A stretch of DNA of 64,000 nucleotides. It comes from Castor canadensis (taxonomy: Eukaryota; Chordata; Mammalia; Rodentia; Castoridae). Both the position numbers and the translations under genes were made by a program. Position 1 is the stretch's first letter, and every line of letters starts with the position of its first letter. The stretch covers positions 142,594,853 through 142,658,852 of the forward strand of contig NC_133387.1 in the NCBI RefSeq assembly GCF_047511655.1, given 5' to 3'. The notes beneath the pieces were generated by a model. It had not been told where the DNA came from, ran no database searches, and saw nothing but the letters and a program-made list of their open reading frames with translations. Positions 44,935 through 55,640 of this stretch are shown here, piece after piece.

Positions 44935-45320
44935 TAGTTGAAGGCCACAGTAGCACAAGACAAGTTTGGAGAGTTGGGCGGAGGTTGGACCATTCAGGGT
45001 TTTGTGGGTCATGGTAGAGACATTTGTGTTGTATTCCAAATTCAATGGGAAGCCATTGAAGAATTTTTAACAGAGAGTGACATGGTATAATTTATGTCTA
45101 AAAAAATACTCCTCTGGCTGTTTGGGGGAAAGAATAGTGGGTGCTCTAGAGTAGAAATGGAGAGGTTTTGGGGGCTACTGTGGTTTCAGCTGAGACAGGA
45201 TGGTTTGACCAAGATGGCGGCAGTGGAGAGCAGAAAAATGGACAGTTTTGGAATTTGATTTGGAATTGGAGCTGATAGTAATTTTAGAAAGAAGGGGAGT
45301 GTAGAGGTGATTGTGAGAGG
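44935..45320 (+). mobile_element. Ancient interspersed repeat, family uncertain
   Basis: Wording such as GTGGGTCATGGTAGAGACAT, AATGGGAAGCCATTGAAG and ATACTCCTCTGGCTG recurs in many mammalian genomes as an old repeat; I cannot name the family safely. A YY1-type AAGATGGCGGC is at 45211-45221. Confidence 0.5.
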
Positions 45321-45898
45321 ACAGATTAAAATAACAATTACGTATTTGGCTTAAGTGACTGAGAAGAGCATTGTTTTTTGAGGGGAAAGGAACAAGAAAT
45401 AGCCATTCTTCATTCACATTTTATACTTGAGGAATCTTTTATACATCCTCATTTCTTCCTGTGAGAGGTGATAAAACACAGCAAAGCCATCAGGGTCAGT
45501 TTAATGCTCTGAAACTGGTGAAATAAATACATTGAGTTATTAAATCATTGTGTAGTGTGCTGTATCTAATTAGTTTTTCTGAAGGAAGACACTACTTTTA
45601 AATTGGTTTGTTTATCATATTTAGGGATTTTGTTGAAGTGTTGTGATGGGGTCAACTTGATCATCTTGTTACAGAGAAGAGAGTGGTCTTTGGTCTACAT
45701 TCTGAAAATTGTAGTAGTTGGTTATAGGAGGAGAAATTGCTGCTAGGACATAACCATGGATTTACTGTTTCTTTTTGTTTATTTCTCATTTGAGCAAACT
45801 CTAACAGGGACGTCCTTGGTTGGTGGGTATCCTTCATTATGGTCACTCAGGGATGTGGGTCCCTTCTAGCTAGCAGATCATAAAGATAGATTACAGAT

Positions 45899-46103
45899 TG
45901 TGTGTGTGTGTGTGTGTGGTATTGGTGAATGAACCCAGGGAGGCAAATGTTCTACAACTTGAGCTATATCCCTGGAACTTTCATTTTTATTTTATTTTGT
46001 AGGGTCTCATTATCTTTGTCTGGGCTGGCCTCAAACTCATGATCTTCCTGCCTCTGCCTCCCAAGTAGCTGGGAGTCAGGTGTGTGTACCCACAACCAGT
46101 TCT
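45899..46103 (-). mobile_element. (GT)n plus reversed B1-ID SINE
   Basis: A short GT run (45899-45919) marks the decayed tail. The complement of an ID unit (ATTGGTGAATGAACCCAGGG, ACTTGAGCTATATCCCTGG) follows, then a 7SL monomer (GGCCTCAAACTCATGATCTT, CCTCCCAAGTAGCTGGGA). Confidence 0.85.
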
Positions 46104-46811
46104 AGAACACAGATTAATGGTTGCACCGCCTGGGGATGGAGGGAATGGGAAATGATTGCTAATGGGTATGGAGTTTGCTTTTAGAGTGATGAAATTGTTC
46201 TGAAATTAGATAGTGATGATGGTTGCATAACTTCTGAGCATAGTAAACACACTAACTTTTTAAACATGAATTTTATGACAGATGAAGTTTATTTCAATAA
46301 GAATAAAAATAAATGGCTGATGTATATTTTGCAGGTAGTTAAATATGAAAAACAGAAATATAAAAAATTAGTTGGGCATATTCGTTTGGGCTATTTCTGA
46401 GTTATTCTGTTTCACTGGTGTTTCAGTGTGTCTGTATTCTTCAACTAACACCACACTTCTGATTTTCATGACTGAGCAGAGAGCCTTCAGATTGGGCAGA
46501 TTTGTTCCTTCCACTTTATTTTTTTGGTCAAGATTATTTTAGTTAAAAAAGATTATTTTAGGGTCTGAGTCTTCCATATAAACTTTCAGGATAAGCTTAA
46601 CTTTATCTACAAAAATCTTGCTGAATTTTGACTGGAATTACATTAAGCCTACATTTTAATTTGTGGAGAACTGATATTTTTGTTGAGTTTTCTAATTCAG
46701 TCCTTTCATTTATTTAGATCTCTTTATTTATCAGCATTTTGTAATCTTCAGCACATGGATAATTTAAGTTTATGTGTAAATATTACTTTGAGGTGCTTAT
46801 AAATGCAGTGA

Positions 46812-46818
46812 GTGTGTA

Positions 46819-46856
<38 letters not shown>

Positions 46857-46945
46857 GTGTGTTTCACTATTTAGTCCAGGCTGATTTTGAGCTCTTGATC
46901 CCACCTCAGCCTCCTGAGTGCTGGGATTACAAGTGTTGGGTGGCA
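46812..46945 (-). mobile_element. (TG)n tract joined to reversed B1
   Basis: About 18 TG units (46821-46855) followed by the complement of a B1 monomer (TTAGTCCAGGCTGATTTTGA, CTCAGCCTCCTGAGTGCTGG). The TG tract sits where the element's tail should be. Confidence 0.85.
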
Positions 46946-46949
46946 TTGT

Positions 46950-47960
46950 GTTTTAAATTTCTGTTTCTGTGCGTTCATTGTGACTATGTACTTGAATGAT
47001 TGATTTTTGTTTGTTGATCTAGTGTCTACTTAAATTTACCTTTAGGTGTCCCTCCCCCACTCCTTTCCTTCTTTTCTTCCTTGGTAAAATTAGAGCATTC
47101 TACCAAATAATCTTGAGATTTCCCTCTCTTGTTGTAGATGTTGGATCCTTAGGTTTTCTATTACAAACAATGTAGGCATTTGAGCATATTTGCAACACAG
47201 TATTTAATTTGCTGATGTGAAAAAGTTGTAGACTTTTTTTTTCATCGTAACATACATTTTCCTGCTCTAAACACATTCTGTTGATGTTTTTGCTGTGTAT
47301 TGTTCTTGTAGCATTTGGTGCTTGAGTACAGGATCAGTAAAACCCATGGTTTATAGTTTACCTAAGCCCTATCATTTAATTTTGCTTTCTTTCACCTTAG
47401 ACTTGAGTGGAAATCATTTATGTAAAATGCCTGAGTGCCTGTGGCTTGGTACTTAGAAGAATGAGCAACTTCCCCAAACACATGTGTTCTCTGTGGTATG
47501 AAGAACATAGGGGCTTTAACTCTCTTACAGATGTCTTTTTCTATAAACCAGATATAAAACACAAGCAAGTAACTCTTTGATCATGTGATTGCATGTGTAC
47601 AACACAGGAATAATTTGGCCAAGGGCCCTGTGGAACTCTTGGAGGTGGGAAGCTTAAATGTGCACCCAGGTGCCAGATGGGAAAGTTTTCACATATGGCA
47701 TAACTTCTCCTAGGCATGAAAATGTCTTTGTTTCTCATGTAACCCTATAAACCAAGCACCCATATAGCACATTCTTGGAATTTGGCAGAATAAACGGTTA
47801 AGTAGCCACCCATTCAGAATGATTCAAATCCTTTACTTGTATTTCTCAGAAACGTGGAAGGGATCCACATAGAGAGTGCAGTGAATACTTCTTGAAATCT
47901 ACTTTCCTTTCCCCTACCACTTCTTTCAAGGTCCCCACTGTTGTAAAGCATTTTACTTTT
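46950..47960. other. Intergenic stretch without recognised gene
   Basis: Sequence before about 47350 has a texture of old antisense LINE DNA (TTGTAGATGTTGGATCC, AACACATTCTGTTGATG), too decayed to assign. No gene seen. Confidence 0.4.
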
Positions 47961-47965
47961 TTGCA

Positions 47966-48273
47966 TTTAATTTCGGTGGTATGCAGGCCTTTGCCCTTGC
48001 TAGACAAGCACTCTACCACTTGAGTCATGCCCTCCACCTTGTTTTGGTGTTTTTTGAGATAGGGTCTTGATTTATGCTTGGGTTGTCTGGACAGTGATCT
48101 TCCAATTTGTGCTTTCCCTCATAGCTGGGATGACAGGTTTGCACTACCACATGCAGCCATTGGTTGAGATGGGGTCTTGTGCATTTTTTACCTGGGCTGG
48201 TCTCATGCATTATCCTCCCAATCTTCATCTCTCGAGTAGCTAGGATTACAGGCTTGAGCCACCATGCCTGGCA
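47966..48273 (-). mobile_element. Trimeric B1-B1-ID SINE, reverse
   Basis: The complement of an ID unit (GCACTCTACCACTTGAGTCA), then two reversed 7SL monomers, the first ending at about 48155, the second with GAGATGGGGTCTTGTGC and CTCGAGTAGCTAGGATTACA, closing at GCCACCATGCCTGGC. This is the mirror of the trimers at 547 and 50962. Confidence 0.88.
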
Positions 48274-48910
48274 ATTACAGGGCACTTCAAACCTCCTCCT
48301 AAAGCCAGTCACTGCTACGTCCCCCCCTTCGCTTTCTGGACTTTGACTACTTACACTTGTCTTTTTCTTTTGGAATTGCGTGAAGGTGAAATTGGGGAGA
48401 AAATTACAGTATTTTCTTTAGTTAGAATGGAGGCTGTGAAAATTCTTAATTTCGGTCATATTATACTAACAATGTAGCACAAATGAAATGCTTGGTAAAT
48501 ATTGGTTGAATAAGTGAGTGAACACTGATAATTCTTACATCCCAGAAATTGTCCTACAACTAATTAGTGAACAAGAAAGTCTAGGAATATTATGAAATGT
48601 CAGTTCTATCCCGCTATCAAGTTGGACAGAAATAGATCTTAAATTGACTCAACAGAAGTGATCTTGGCTGGCATGTGTGTTTTCTGGTGCAGAGTACACG
48701 ATTGCACTAAACCATGTCATTAAAAGAATGTTTTCATTATTATATGATAGGTATACAGGGGGTTTCATTGAGACATTTCCATATGTACATATATTGTATC
48801 CCAAACCATGCCATTTTTATTCAAAGGATGGGATATGAAGTAGCCTAATGAGTGCCTGAGTTGAATTTATATTGCTTTTATTAAAAATAGTAGGAACGAC
48901 AGTAATAACC

Positions 48911-49240
48911 AGGCCAGGCACAGTGGCTCATATCTGTAATCCCAGGTACAGAGAGGCAGAGATCTGAAGGATTTAGGTTAAGGCCAGCCCAGGCAATCAG
49001 CGAGACCCCATGTCAACCAACAAGCTTGACAATGTGTTTCACACTTGCCACCCTAGCTATGTGGGAGGCTGGAAGGAGGACCACAGTTCAAGGCTGGCCC
49101 CAGGTAAAAACATGAGACCCAAACCTGAAAATCACCAAAGCAAGAAAGATTTGAGGGGGGATAGGGGTGGGGGAGGAAGGCTCACACTTGGCTAGCAAGT
49201 GTGAAACCTTTGGTTCAGACCGGTTCTGCCCCCCCAAAAA
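48911..49240 (+). mobile_element. Trimeric B1-B1-ID SINE
   Basis: The first monomer (GGCACAGTGGCTCATATCTG) is followed by a second (CACACTTGCCACCCTAGC) and an ID-like end (GGCTAGCAAGTGTGAAACC) that is degraded by a G-rich expansion around 49153-49180. Confidence 0.8.
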
Positions 49241-49317
49241 GCCACTGTAGTAATTTCAATTTTATTTTACAATGCTCCACAGAATGTTCCAGAGACTTAT
49301 TGAGAAGATTATATTAT

Positions 49318-49350
49318 CAATCAATCATCTATCTATCAATCATCTATCAC
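49318..49350. repeat. (ATCA/ATCT)n microsatellite
   Basis: Imperfect tetranucleotide units (ATCAATCAATCATCTATCTA...). Short and non-coding. Confidence 0.8.
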
Positions 49351-49544
49351 TTCTGTATTAGGGTGACCAACTTATGCCAGTTTGTATGAGACTGTCCTGG
49401 TTTTAGTACTAAGAGTCCTATATCTCAACAACTTCTTAGTTGCAGGTAAATTGGGTGATTTGTGTACATGTGTGCACATGAGCCTGTGATCCCTGTTCCA
49501 GAACACTTAAAACAAGGCAGCAGACAGCATCCATTTTGACCATG

Positions 49545-49714
49545 TTTTTTTTTTTTTTTTGGCGGTACTTGGGGATTGAATTTAGATCCTTGTGCAAGCA
49601 ATCTACTTCTTGAGCCACACCCTCAACTCTGCCCAGGTTGGTTGTGAACTCACGATTCTCCCACCTTTGCCTCCTGAGTAGCTGGGATTACAGACGTCAG
49701 CCACGGCATCCAGT
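49545..49714 (-). mobile_element. B1-ID SINE, reverse, internally deleted
   Basis: A poly-T of 18 followed by a reversed ID unit (GGTACTTGGGGATTGAATTT, CTACTTCTTGAGCCACACC) and a shortened reversed 7SL monomer (GAACTCACGATTCTCCCACC, CTGAGTAGCTGGGATTACAG). Confidence 0.87.
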
Positions 49715-50360
49715 TTTTTTTGTCCAGTTTTAAACAAGATTCTCTTAACTAATATAGAGAGTATGGATTTATATTCTTATGCTTAGTATATAATTTTATC
49801 TTGCATGTTTTCAGTATTTTGTATCATCAAATAATTGCTACTATTTTAAAGACCTTGGCAAATCTTTTGGAGTTTATATTTCCTATTTTGTGGTTCTACC
49901 TTTCCAAATCTAGTCTATTCAAAGCCTGTCATACCTTAATGTCTTTTCTGTCAAGTTTCAGTTACAAAGAAACACCTCTTCTCTTGTAATCACATTTACT
50001 TCCCACAAATCTCTCTGCAGACACAGAAATGCTTTCTTGTCTTGCCTGGATTTTTCTTTGCAATTTTTCACTTCTTGCCTAAATATTATCTTTTTCTCCT
50101 GTGACTGTGCTCCCATTTAGTCACCACTTGTTTTAAATACTCATATTCTTCAAAACTAATCCATGCTAGTAGGGATTTTGTAGAGCCACCAAGGAACCGT
50201 TTTAAGATGTGATTAATTTGGATTATTTATTTGAAATTTGTAAGGGATAAGGCTTTGTATTGTATACTGAAATATTTTGTCTTTCTAATTAAAGGTGCAA
50301 ACAGAATGTCTGAGAGTGTAAGGAAGGCAGGAGGAAGAGCAATGAAGACATAGAATTATG

Positions 50361-50475
50361 GGCTGGGTGAGGTGAGGCATGTCTACAATCCAGTCACTCA
50401 GGAGGCTGAGGCAAGAGGATCGTGAGTTCCAGGCCAGCTTGGCTACATAGAGAGACCTTGTGTCAAAATAAAAAA
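50361..50475 (+). mobile_element. B1 monomer SINE
   Basis: GGGCTGGGTGAGGTGAGGCA, ACTCAGGAGGCTGAGGCAAG and AGGATCGTGAGTTCCAGGCC followed by an A-rich tail to about 50530. Confidence 0.88.
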
Positions 50476-50666
50476 CAAAACAAAATGAAACAAAAAACCC
50501 AAAACACCCACAAAACCACAACAAACACCCCCTAGAAATAGAAATACATTTCGTTTTTAAAGTCAGAATCACTTAATGCGCACAATAATGCCATGCAATA
50601 TTTGCACATTTCTATTCATGCAGATCCAAATACCACGCTCTCCCTCTCTCTCTCTCTATATGTATA

Positions 50667-50732
50667 TATATATGTCCATACATATATACGCATACACATT
50701 TACATACACAATTATATGTATGGACATATATA
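50667..50732. repeat. Perfect 20-bp inverted repeat, 26-base loop
   Basis: TATATATGTCCATACATATA (50667-50686) is the exact reverse complement of 50713-50732. The arms are TA-rich but share a non-trivial GTCCATAC core, so it is not merely alternating TA. The region (50640-50760) is otherwise TA/CA low-complexity DNA and could extrude a cruciform. Confidence 0.9.
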
Positions 50733-50961
50733 ATATCTAAATATGTAATACACTTACAGCATTATAACTGCTCATTTCTACATGAATTAGATAAACTTAA
50801 AATAAAAGTGATATACCTAAACTTAATGTATATGCATGTTAAAAATTCAAGCACCACATGGAATGAAATGAAAAAACAAACCTTTCTCCAGGTACTCCTT
50901 ATTGATAGGAACCACTGTCAGCAATTTCTCATATAGTTTTTAATATGTTAAAAAATTGAAG

Positions 50962-51245
50962 CCAGAGTTGGGCACTGATGGCTCACATCTGGGCCAGTGT
51001 GGGCAAAAAAGTTTGCCAGACTCCATCTCAGGGAAAAAAAACTGGGTGTGGAGGTATGAACCTGTCATCCCAGTGATGGTGGGAAACTTAAAATAGGAGG
51101 GTCACTGTCCAGGCTGACCTGAGCAAAAAGTGAAACCCTATCTTCAAAATAACCAGAGCAAAAAGGGCTGGAGGTGTGGGTACAGTGATAGAGCACCTGC
51201 CTCGCAAGTGTGAAGTCCTGAGTTCAAACTCTAGTATGGTTTTTT
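50962..51245 (+). mobile_element. Trimeric B1-B1-ID SINE, uninterrupted
   Basis: The left monomer (GGGCACTGATGGCTCACATC, with a large internal deletion) is followed by a right monomer (AACTGGGTGTGGAGGTATGA ... GGGTCACTGTCCAGGCTGAC) and an ID unit (GAGCACCTGCCTCGCAAGTG, AGTCCTGAGTTCAAACTC). It shows the full order that the split element at 547-1313 once had. Confidence 0.88.
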
Positions 51246-51249
51246 TTAG

Positions 51250-51850
51250 AAGAAACACCTATACTTCCACATTCATTACAACACTATTTTCAATGGTCAA
51301 TATATGAAAACAACCTAGGAGTCCATCAATTGATAAATGGATAAAAAATGTGGTATATAGACACCGTGGAATGCTAGGCAGCCGTAAAAACAAATGAAAC
51401 CTTGTCGTCTGTGACAACATGGATATGGATGGAGCTGGAGGTTATTATGTTAAGTGAAATAAGTCAGATACAGAAAGACACATACTGCATGATGCCTAAA
51501 AAAGTCAATCTCATAGCAGTTGAGACTAGAATGGTGGTAACCAGAACCTGGGAGCAGGAGGGATGGAGAAAGGTTGAGGAATGGGTACTAAGTTACAGAA
51601 GTTCTAAAGAAAAGAATAAGAGATTCTAGCATGCTATGCACGGAAGGGTGACTGTGGATAACACAACGCACTGTGCATTTCAGAAAGCTTGAAGAAAGCT
51701 TGGTGAACACGTTCACCATGAAGAAATGATAATTGTTGGAGGAGATAAATATGCTTACTTCATTTAAAAATTATGCAATGTATATACGTATCAAAGCATT
51801 AATAGCACCCCATAAATATGTAAAAGTTTTGTGCCAGTTAAAAAAATTCT
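51250..51850 (+). mobile_element. Old L1 (L1M-like) 3' end, sense orientation
   Basis: Wording typical of old L1 ORF2 ends and 3' UTR: AGTCCATCAATTGATAAATGG, CATGGATATGGATGGAGCTGG, TTAAGTGAAATAAGTCAGAT, then ATGGTGGTAACCAGAACCTGG. The frame is broken by several stops. It is one of the few L1 pieces on the plus strand. Confidence 0.8.
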
Positions 51851-51879
51851 GCCATGTATATGCAGCATTATGCTTTGAA

Positions 51880-52250
51880 AACATTTACACAAATGACAAT
51901 ACATTATGACTATCGTTATGAGTCTTTTTGTTTGTTTCATTTGACAGTACATTTTAAAGACATTTCCATTTCATTCCAACTACATTTACCTAATTTTTGT
52001 TAGGGCTGTGAAACCTTCCATTGTATGGATATATGCTGTGATTTATTTAACTGGTCCCCTAATAATGGATAATTAATTTTCTCCTGTTTTGCCATTGCAA
52101 ACAACACTGCAACTCATAGCTCTCTCTCTCTCTCTCTCTCTTCCTAGCAGTGGAATTGCAGGATTAAAGAGTTTGCAGTTTGCACATCAAAAAAAATTTA
52201 AAATATCTGACAAAAAATTCCAACAGTGTATAAGAATGCCCATCCCTCTG
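51880..52250 (-). mobile_element. Ancient L1 fragment (antisense) with (TC)n
   Basis: Phrases such as CTTCCATTGTATGGATATAT, TTTAACTGGTCCCCTAATAA, CCATTGCAAACAACACTGCA and AGCAGTGGAATTGCAGGATT are those of old antisense L1 3' regions. A (TC)n run of about 22 bases at 52120-52142 interrupts it. Confidence 0.6.
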
Positions 52251-52659
52251 AACACAAAAAACATACATTCGCAGTAATAAACTTCTGTTACAGAAAATTC
52301 AAAGACAGGCATTGAATTGTTAATTTTGACTTTCAGTCTCTAGACTTTTGTCATTAACCACTTGCAGGTCCCAGCAAAGGTCATTTTTTCCCATTTTGGA
52401 GCTGACTGGAGATTGTCAGTTGAGGATCAGTCTTCTCGCCCAAACCTCCCCTGGAAGGAGCCACACGACACATGGTGTTGAGTGGCGGGATGTGGGGGCA
52501 GGTCCTGGGAGGGTGAATATGTGGGTTTTGGTCAGCAAGGCTCATGATCTTCTGTTACTCCACAGATGGCAGAGATGGGTCCTGTTATTGGGCTCGGATT
52601 GGTAAACTCTGGGACTGTAAGAAGCAGTGAGTCCCAGTGAAGAAGCTTGCCTGCACAGG

Positions 52660-52860
52660 GTAGCATAATGGGGCGGAGCTTGGGTTTTGAAGCCTGGCTG
52701 TGGAGGTCTGATTCCTGGCTCTGCTACCTCGTCTCCTCCCTCAGTTTCCTCATCCAGAACATGGGATACCCACCATGCCTACTTTGTAGGGTTGTTACAA
52801 GGACTGAATATATGAAGCACTAAGAACTGCACATGGCAAATGCCATACAAATGTTTGTTT
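52660..52860 (+). mobile_element. MIR element
   Basis: TTGAAGCCTGGCTGTGG, GATTCCTGGCTCTGCTACC, CCCTCAGTTTCCTCATC, GTAGGGTTGTTACAAGGA and CATGGCAAATGCCATACAAA follow the MIR order. Confidence 0.85.
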
Positions 52861-52899
52861 GATGAGGTGAGTTAGTTGATAAGTGGGTTGTCCCTTTAA

Positions 52900-53570
52900 G
52901 CAAATTTGCAAATATACATTTTAATTTTTTTCCTTCTGTTCTTCCAAGGCCTTTTGGTAGTTTTTAGAATGTCCTCTTTCTAAGCTCCTAAGTGACAATG
53001 ACAGTTGAGTAAAACTGATGAACTATAAACATGGAGGTGAGCAGATGGTGCTTTGGAGTTTTGTGTTTGGTTTATAGAGGAGCCCAGAGCAGTGTGACAG
53101 GGAGTGGGCTCCATGTGCATCTCCACGTGGGAATAAGGCCTCTGCATTAGCTCCCATTGCTTGCATTGTCAGGTACATGCAGGTATGTCTTGCATCACTA
53201 GGTCCTGTCTCAGGACAGCACCAGTTGCAGAAGGAGCTGGATGCAGACTGTAGAGACTGGAATGGAAGCTGTAGTCTGGGACAGACGGGCCCAGAATGGT
53301 AGATCCAGACAAGGCTTCTCTGTTGAGCCTGGCATAATGTAGACCTTTTTTTATGTTTGATTAACTGAATTGAGTATCACAGAAAGCACAGGAAATTCCT
53401 TTTGGGCTCCAGGTTCTGTCAGCGTGGGCTGAGAACAGGAATTGCTCAGAGGAAAGGTTCTCCTCAGTGGGTATTAGGAAAGGATGCCCGCCTGTCTCCA
53501 CTATGCACTTGTTCCTCTGTACACCATTATCTCTGCAGTTCCTGGTTCTGAGTGGTGCCTTGTTATCTGT
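52900..53570. other. Intergenic stretch without recognised gene
   Basis: Unique-looking; no open frame with protein features, no repeat recognised. Confidence 0.45.
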
Positions 53571-53582
53571 AAATAAATTTCA

Positions 53583-53785
53583 TACTGTCAGCCAGGCGCA
53601 GGTGGCTCACGCCTATAATCCTAGCTAATCAGGAGGCAGAGATCAGGAAGACTGGGGTTCGAAGCCAGCCCAAGCAAATAGTTCATGAGACCCTAACTCA
53701 AAAAAACCCATCACAGAAATGGGCTGGTGGAGTGGCTCAAGGTGTAGACCCTGAGTTCAAACTCCAGCACCTCACACACAAAAAT
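53583..53785 (+). mobile_element. B1-ID dimeric SINE, well preserved
   Basis: GCCAGGCGCAGGTGGCTCAC, GCCTATAATCCTAGCTAATC and GGGGTTCGAAGCCAGCCCAA, then AAATGGGCTGGTGGAGTGGC and a short ID end lacking the usual GAGCACCTGCCTAGCAAG. CpGs are still present in the body (CGC, TTCGAAGC), a sign of a young copy. Confidence 0.92.
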
Positions 53786-54014
53786 TTCATACTGTCCAGA
53801 TCGCACATGTTAAGCAATTGTTGAAATGTGGAAAGACGGAAAACCTCATCTCTCTTCCCACCTTCAGGTGGCCTTTGTACTGCTGGGATAGTTACTTATC
53901 TTCCTTATAGTGTCATGCATTTACTTATAACATATTTCTAAATTGTTACGGAGTATTGACATGCCACAAGGTATAGGGAGTAATAGAGTCAATCCCTACC
54001 TGGGAAACAAAAGT

Positions 54015-54235
54015 CATTGTTGGATGTGGAGGCCCATGCCTGGGGTCCCAGATATGGGGATGGTATAACTAGGAGAATTGCATTGCAATCCTAGGCAAAA
54101 ACCACGAGACATGAAAAATATACAAACAGTAACTAAAACAGAAAGAGCTGAGGGTGTGTGGCCCAAGGGTTAGAACACTTACCTAAGAAGTGAGAGGCCC
54201 TGAGTTCAACTCTAGTACCACCAAAAAAAAAGGAA
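54015..54235 (+). mobile_element. B1-ID dimeric SINE, diverged
   Basis: GGATGTGGAGGCCCATGCCT opens a 7SL monomer; GAGCTGAGGGTGTGTGGCCC and GAGGCCCTGAGTTCAACTC form the ID unit with an A-run tail. Confidence 0.85.
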
Positions 54236-54379
54236 ACTCATTGTGTGCCCCTTTCCTGTCACTAGTCTTTCCGTCTCTCAAAGAGCCAATAATTTCTTAC
54301 ATTTCTTTATATTCTTACTGTGCATGCATCTGTTACTAAGTGGTGCAAAGCATTTCTTTGCATAGTTTAAAGGTTGTAT

Positions 54380-54830
54380 AACCATTTCCCACAATTTGCA
54401 TTTGATACTATGTGAGATTTAGCCATGTTGATGTTGCACCAACTTATCCATTTTCATTGCTGTGTAGTATTCCTCTGCATGTCTTGACTACCATTTATGT
54501 ATCTATTCTTTTATTTATAGAAAATAATAATTAACTGAGTTGATTAATGAGCTTTTGTGGTTCACTATTACAAACAACAAACTTTTCTGTGGCTGTCTCT
54601 TTATGTACCTTACAGAAGATTTCTCTTGGGTGCCTACTCATAAGAGGAAATTCTTCAATTTTACTAAATATTGCCAAATTATGGTAACAGGCTCCATTAC
54701 TCCACAGATTCACCAACACTTGGCACCATCAGGCTTTAAATTCTGTTCATTTGATGGTGTGAATGGTACCTCATTGTAATTTTTATTTTTATTTCTCCTA
54801 TTGAAATTTAGCCCTTTATATGGATGCATT
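54380..54830 (-). mobile_element. Ancient L1 fragment, antisense
   Basis: TTGCTGTGTAGTATTCCTCTG, CACTATTACAAACAACAAAC, TTTCTCTTGGGTGCCTACTC and GATTCACCAACACTTGGCAC are recognisable from old L1 3' regions read backwards. No coding capacity left. Confidence 0.7.
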
Positions 54831-55569
54831 TTTGCCTAGTTAAAATTATCCTATGTACACATATTTTTGTATTTTTTTCCATCTATAATTGTTACATGCT
54901 CTTCACAAACAAAATTTTATGGCTATATAATATTCCATTGTGTGAGAGGAGTAAAACATTTGCTCTTACTAGAAATTCATGTCACATCCAGGTTTTTCAC
55001 TATTACAGCCGAGGCTCTGAATGAACTTGACTAGAAAGCCTTTTTGCATTGTAGATGATTTCCTTAGGTTGGCTTGAAGGAGGCAAATGCTAGAGCTCTT
55101 GCTGTGTGCATCGCCAAATTACTGTTCAAAGGGCTTGCACTGGTTCCCTTGCCAACTGGAAGTGTACAGTTGGAACCTGGGATTTGGAGGGCATTGCTGA
55201 TATCTTTTCCCGGTTCTTGGGAGAGAAGTTCCAAACAGTTCCTATAAGCAATTCAGAGCATATGCTGGAGGGGAGGACACAGAGAAGAGAGAAGGGTGGG
55301 AGGTCGAAATCCTACAAAGCATCTCATCGAGAGTGCAGATATGGTGCACTTTCTTCCCCAGGGGGCCTGACTGCAGGAGGGAGGGTCAAGTCAGCTGAGC
55401 TGGTCTGCTCAGGAGTCCTCTTCTTTCTTCAAGGATAGCCCATGGTGGAGTTCTTTTTCAAGTAAATGGTGATTTCTGCAGATAAGAATTTACTTTTAAA
55501 GAAATGGAATCAGTTCTATTTTTCCTTGAAAGTAAGATACTATATCTATTATATTATATATTAATGCTT

Positions 55570-55640
55570 CATTAAGCCCAACAAATACTTGGCCTCTGCC
55601 GTTTCCTAATTTAGGCTCTAGGGATGCAGTGGTGAACAAA
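55570..55640. mobile_element. Possible old L2/MIR remnant
   Basis: The phrase GCTCTAGGGATGCAGTGGTG followed by AACAAAATA resembles old interspersed repeat ends. Weak. Confidence 0.3.

Noticed and set aside
45211-45221. YY1-type AAGATGGCGGC as a promoter
   Set aside because: It lies within an old dispersed repeat with no CpG island or initiator nearby.
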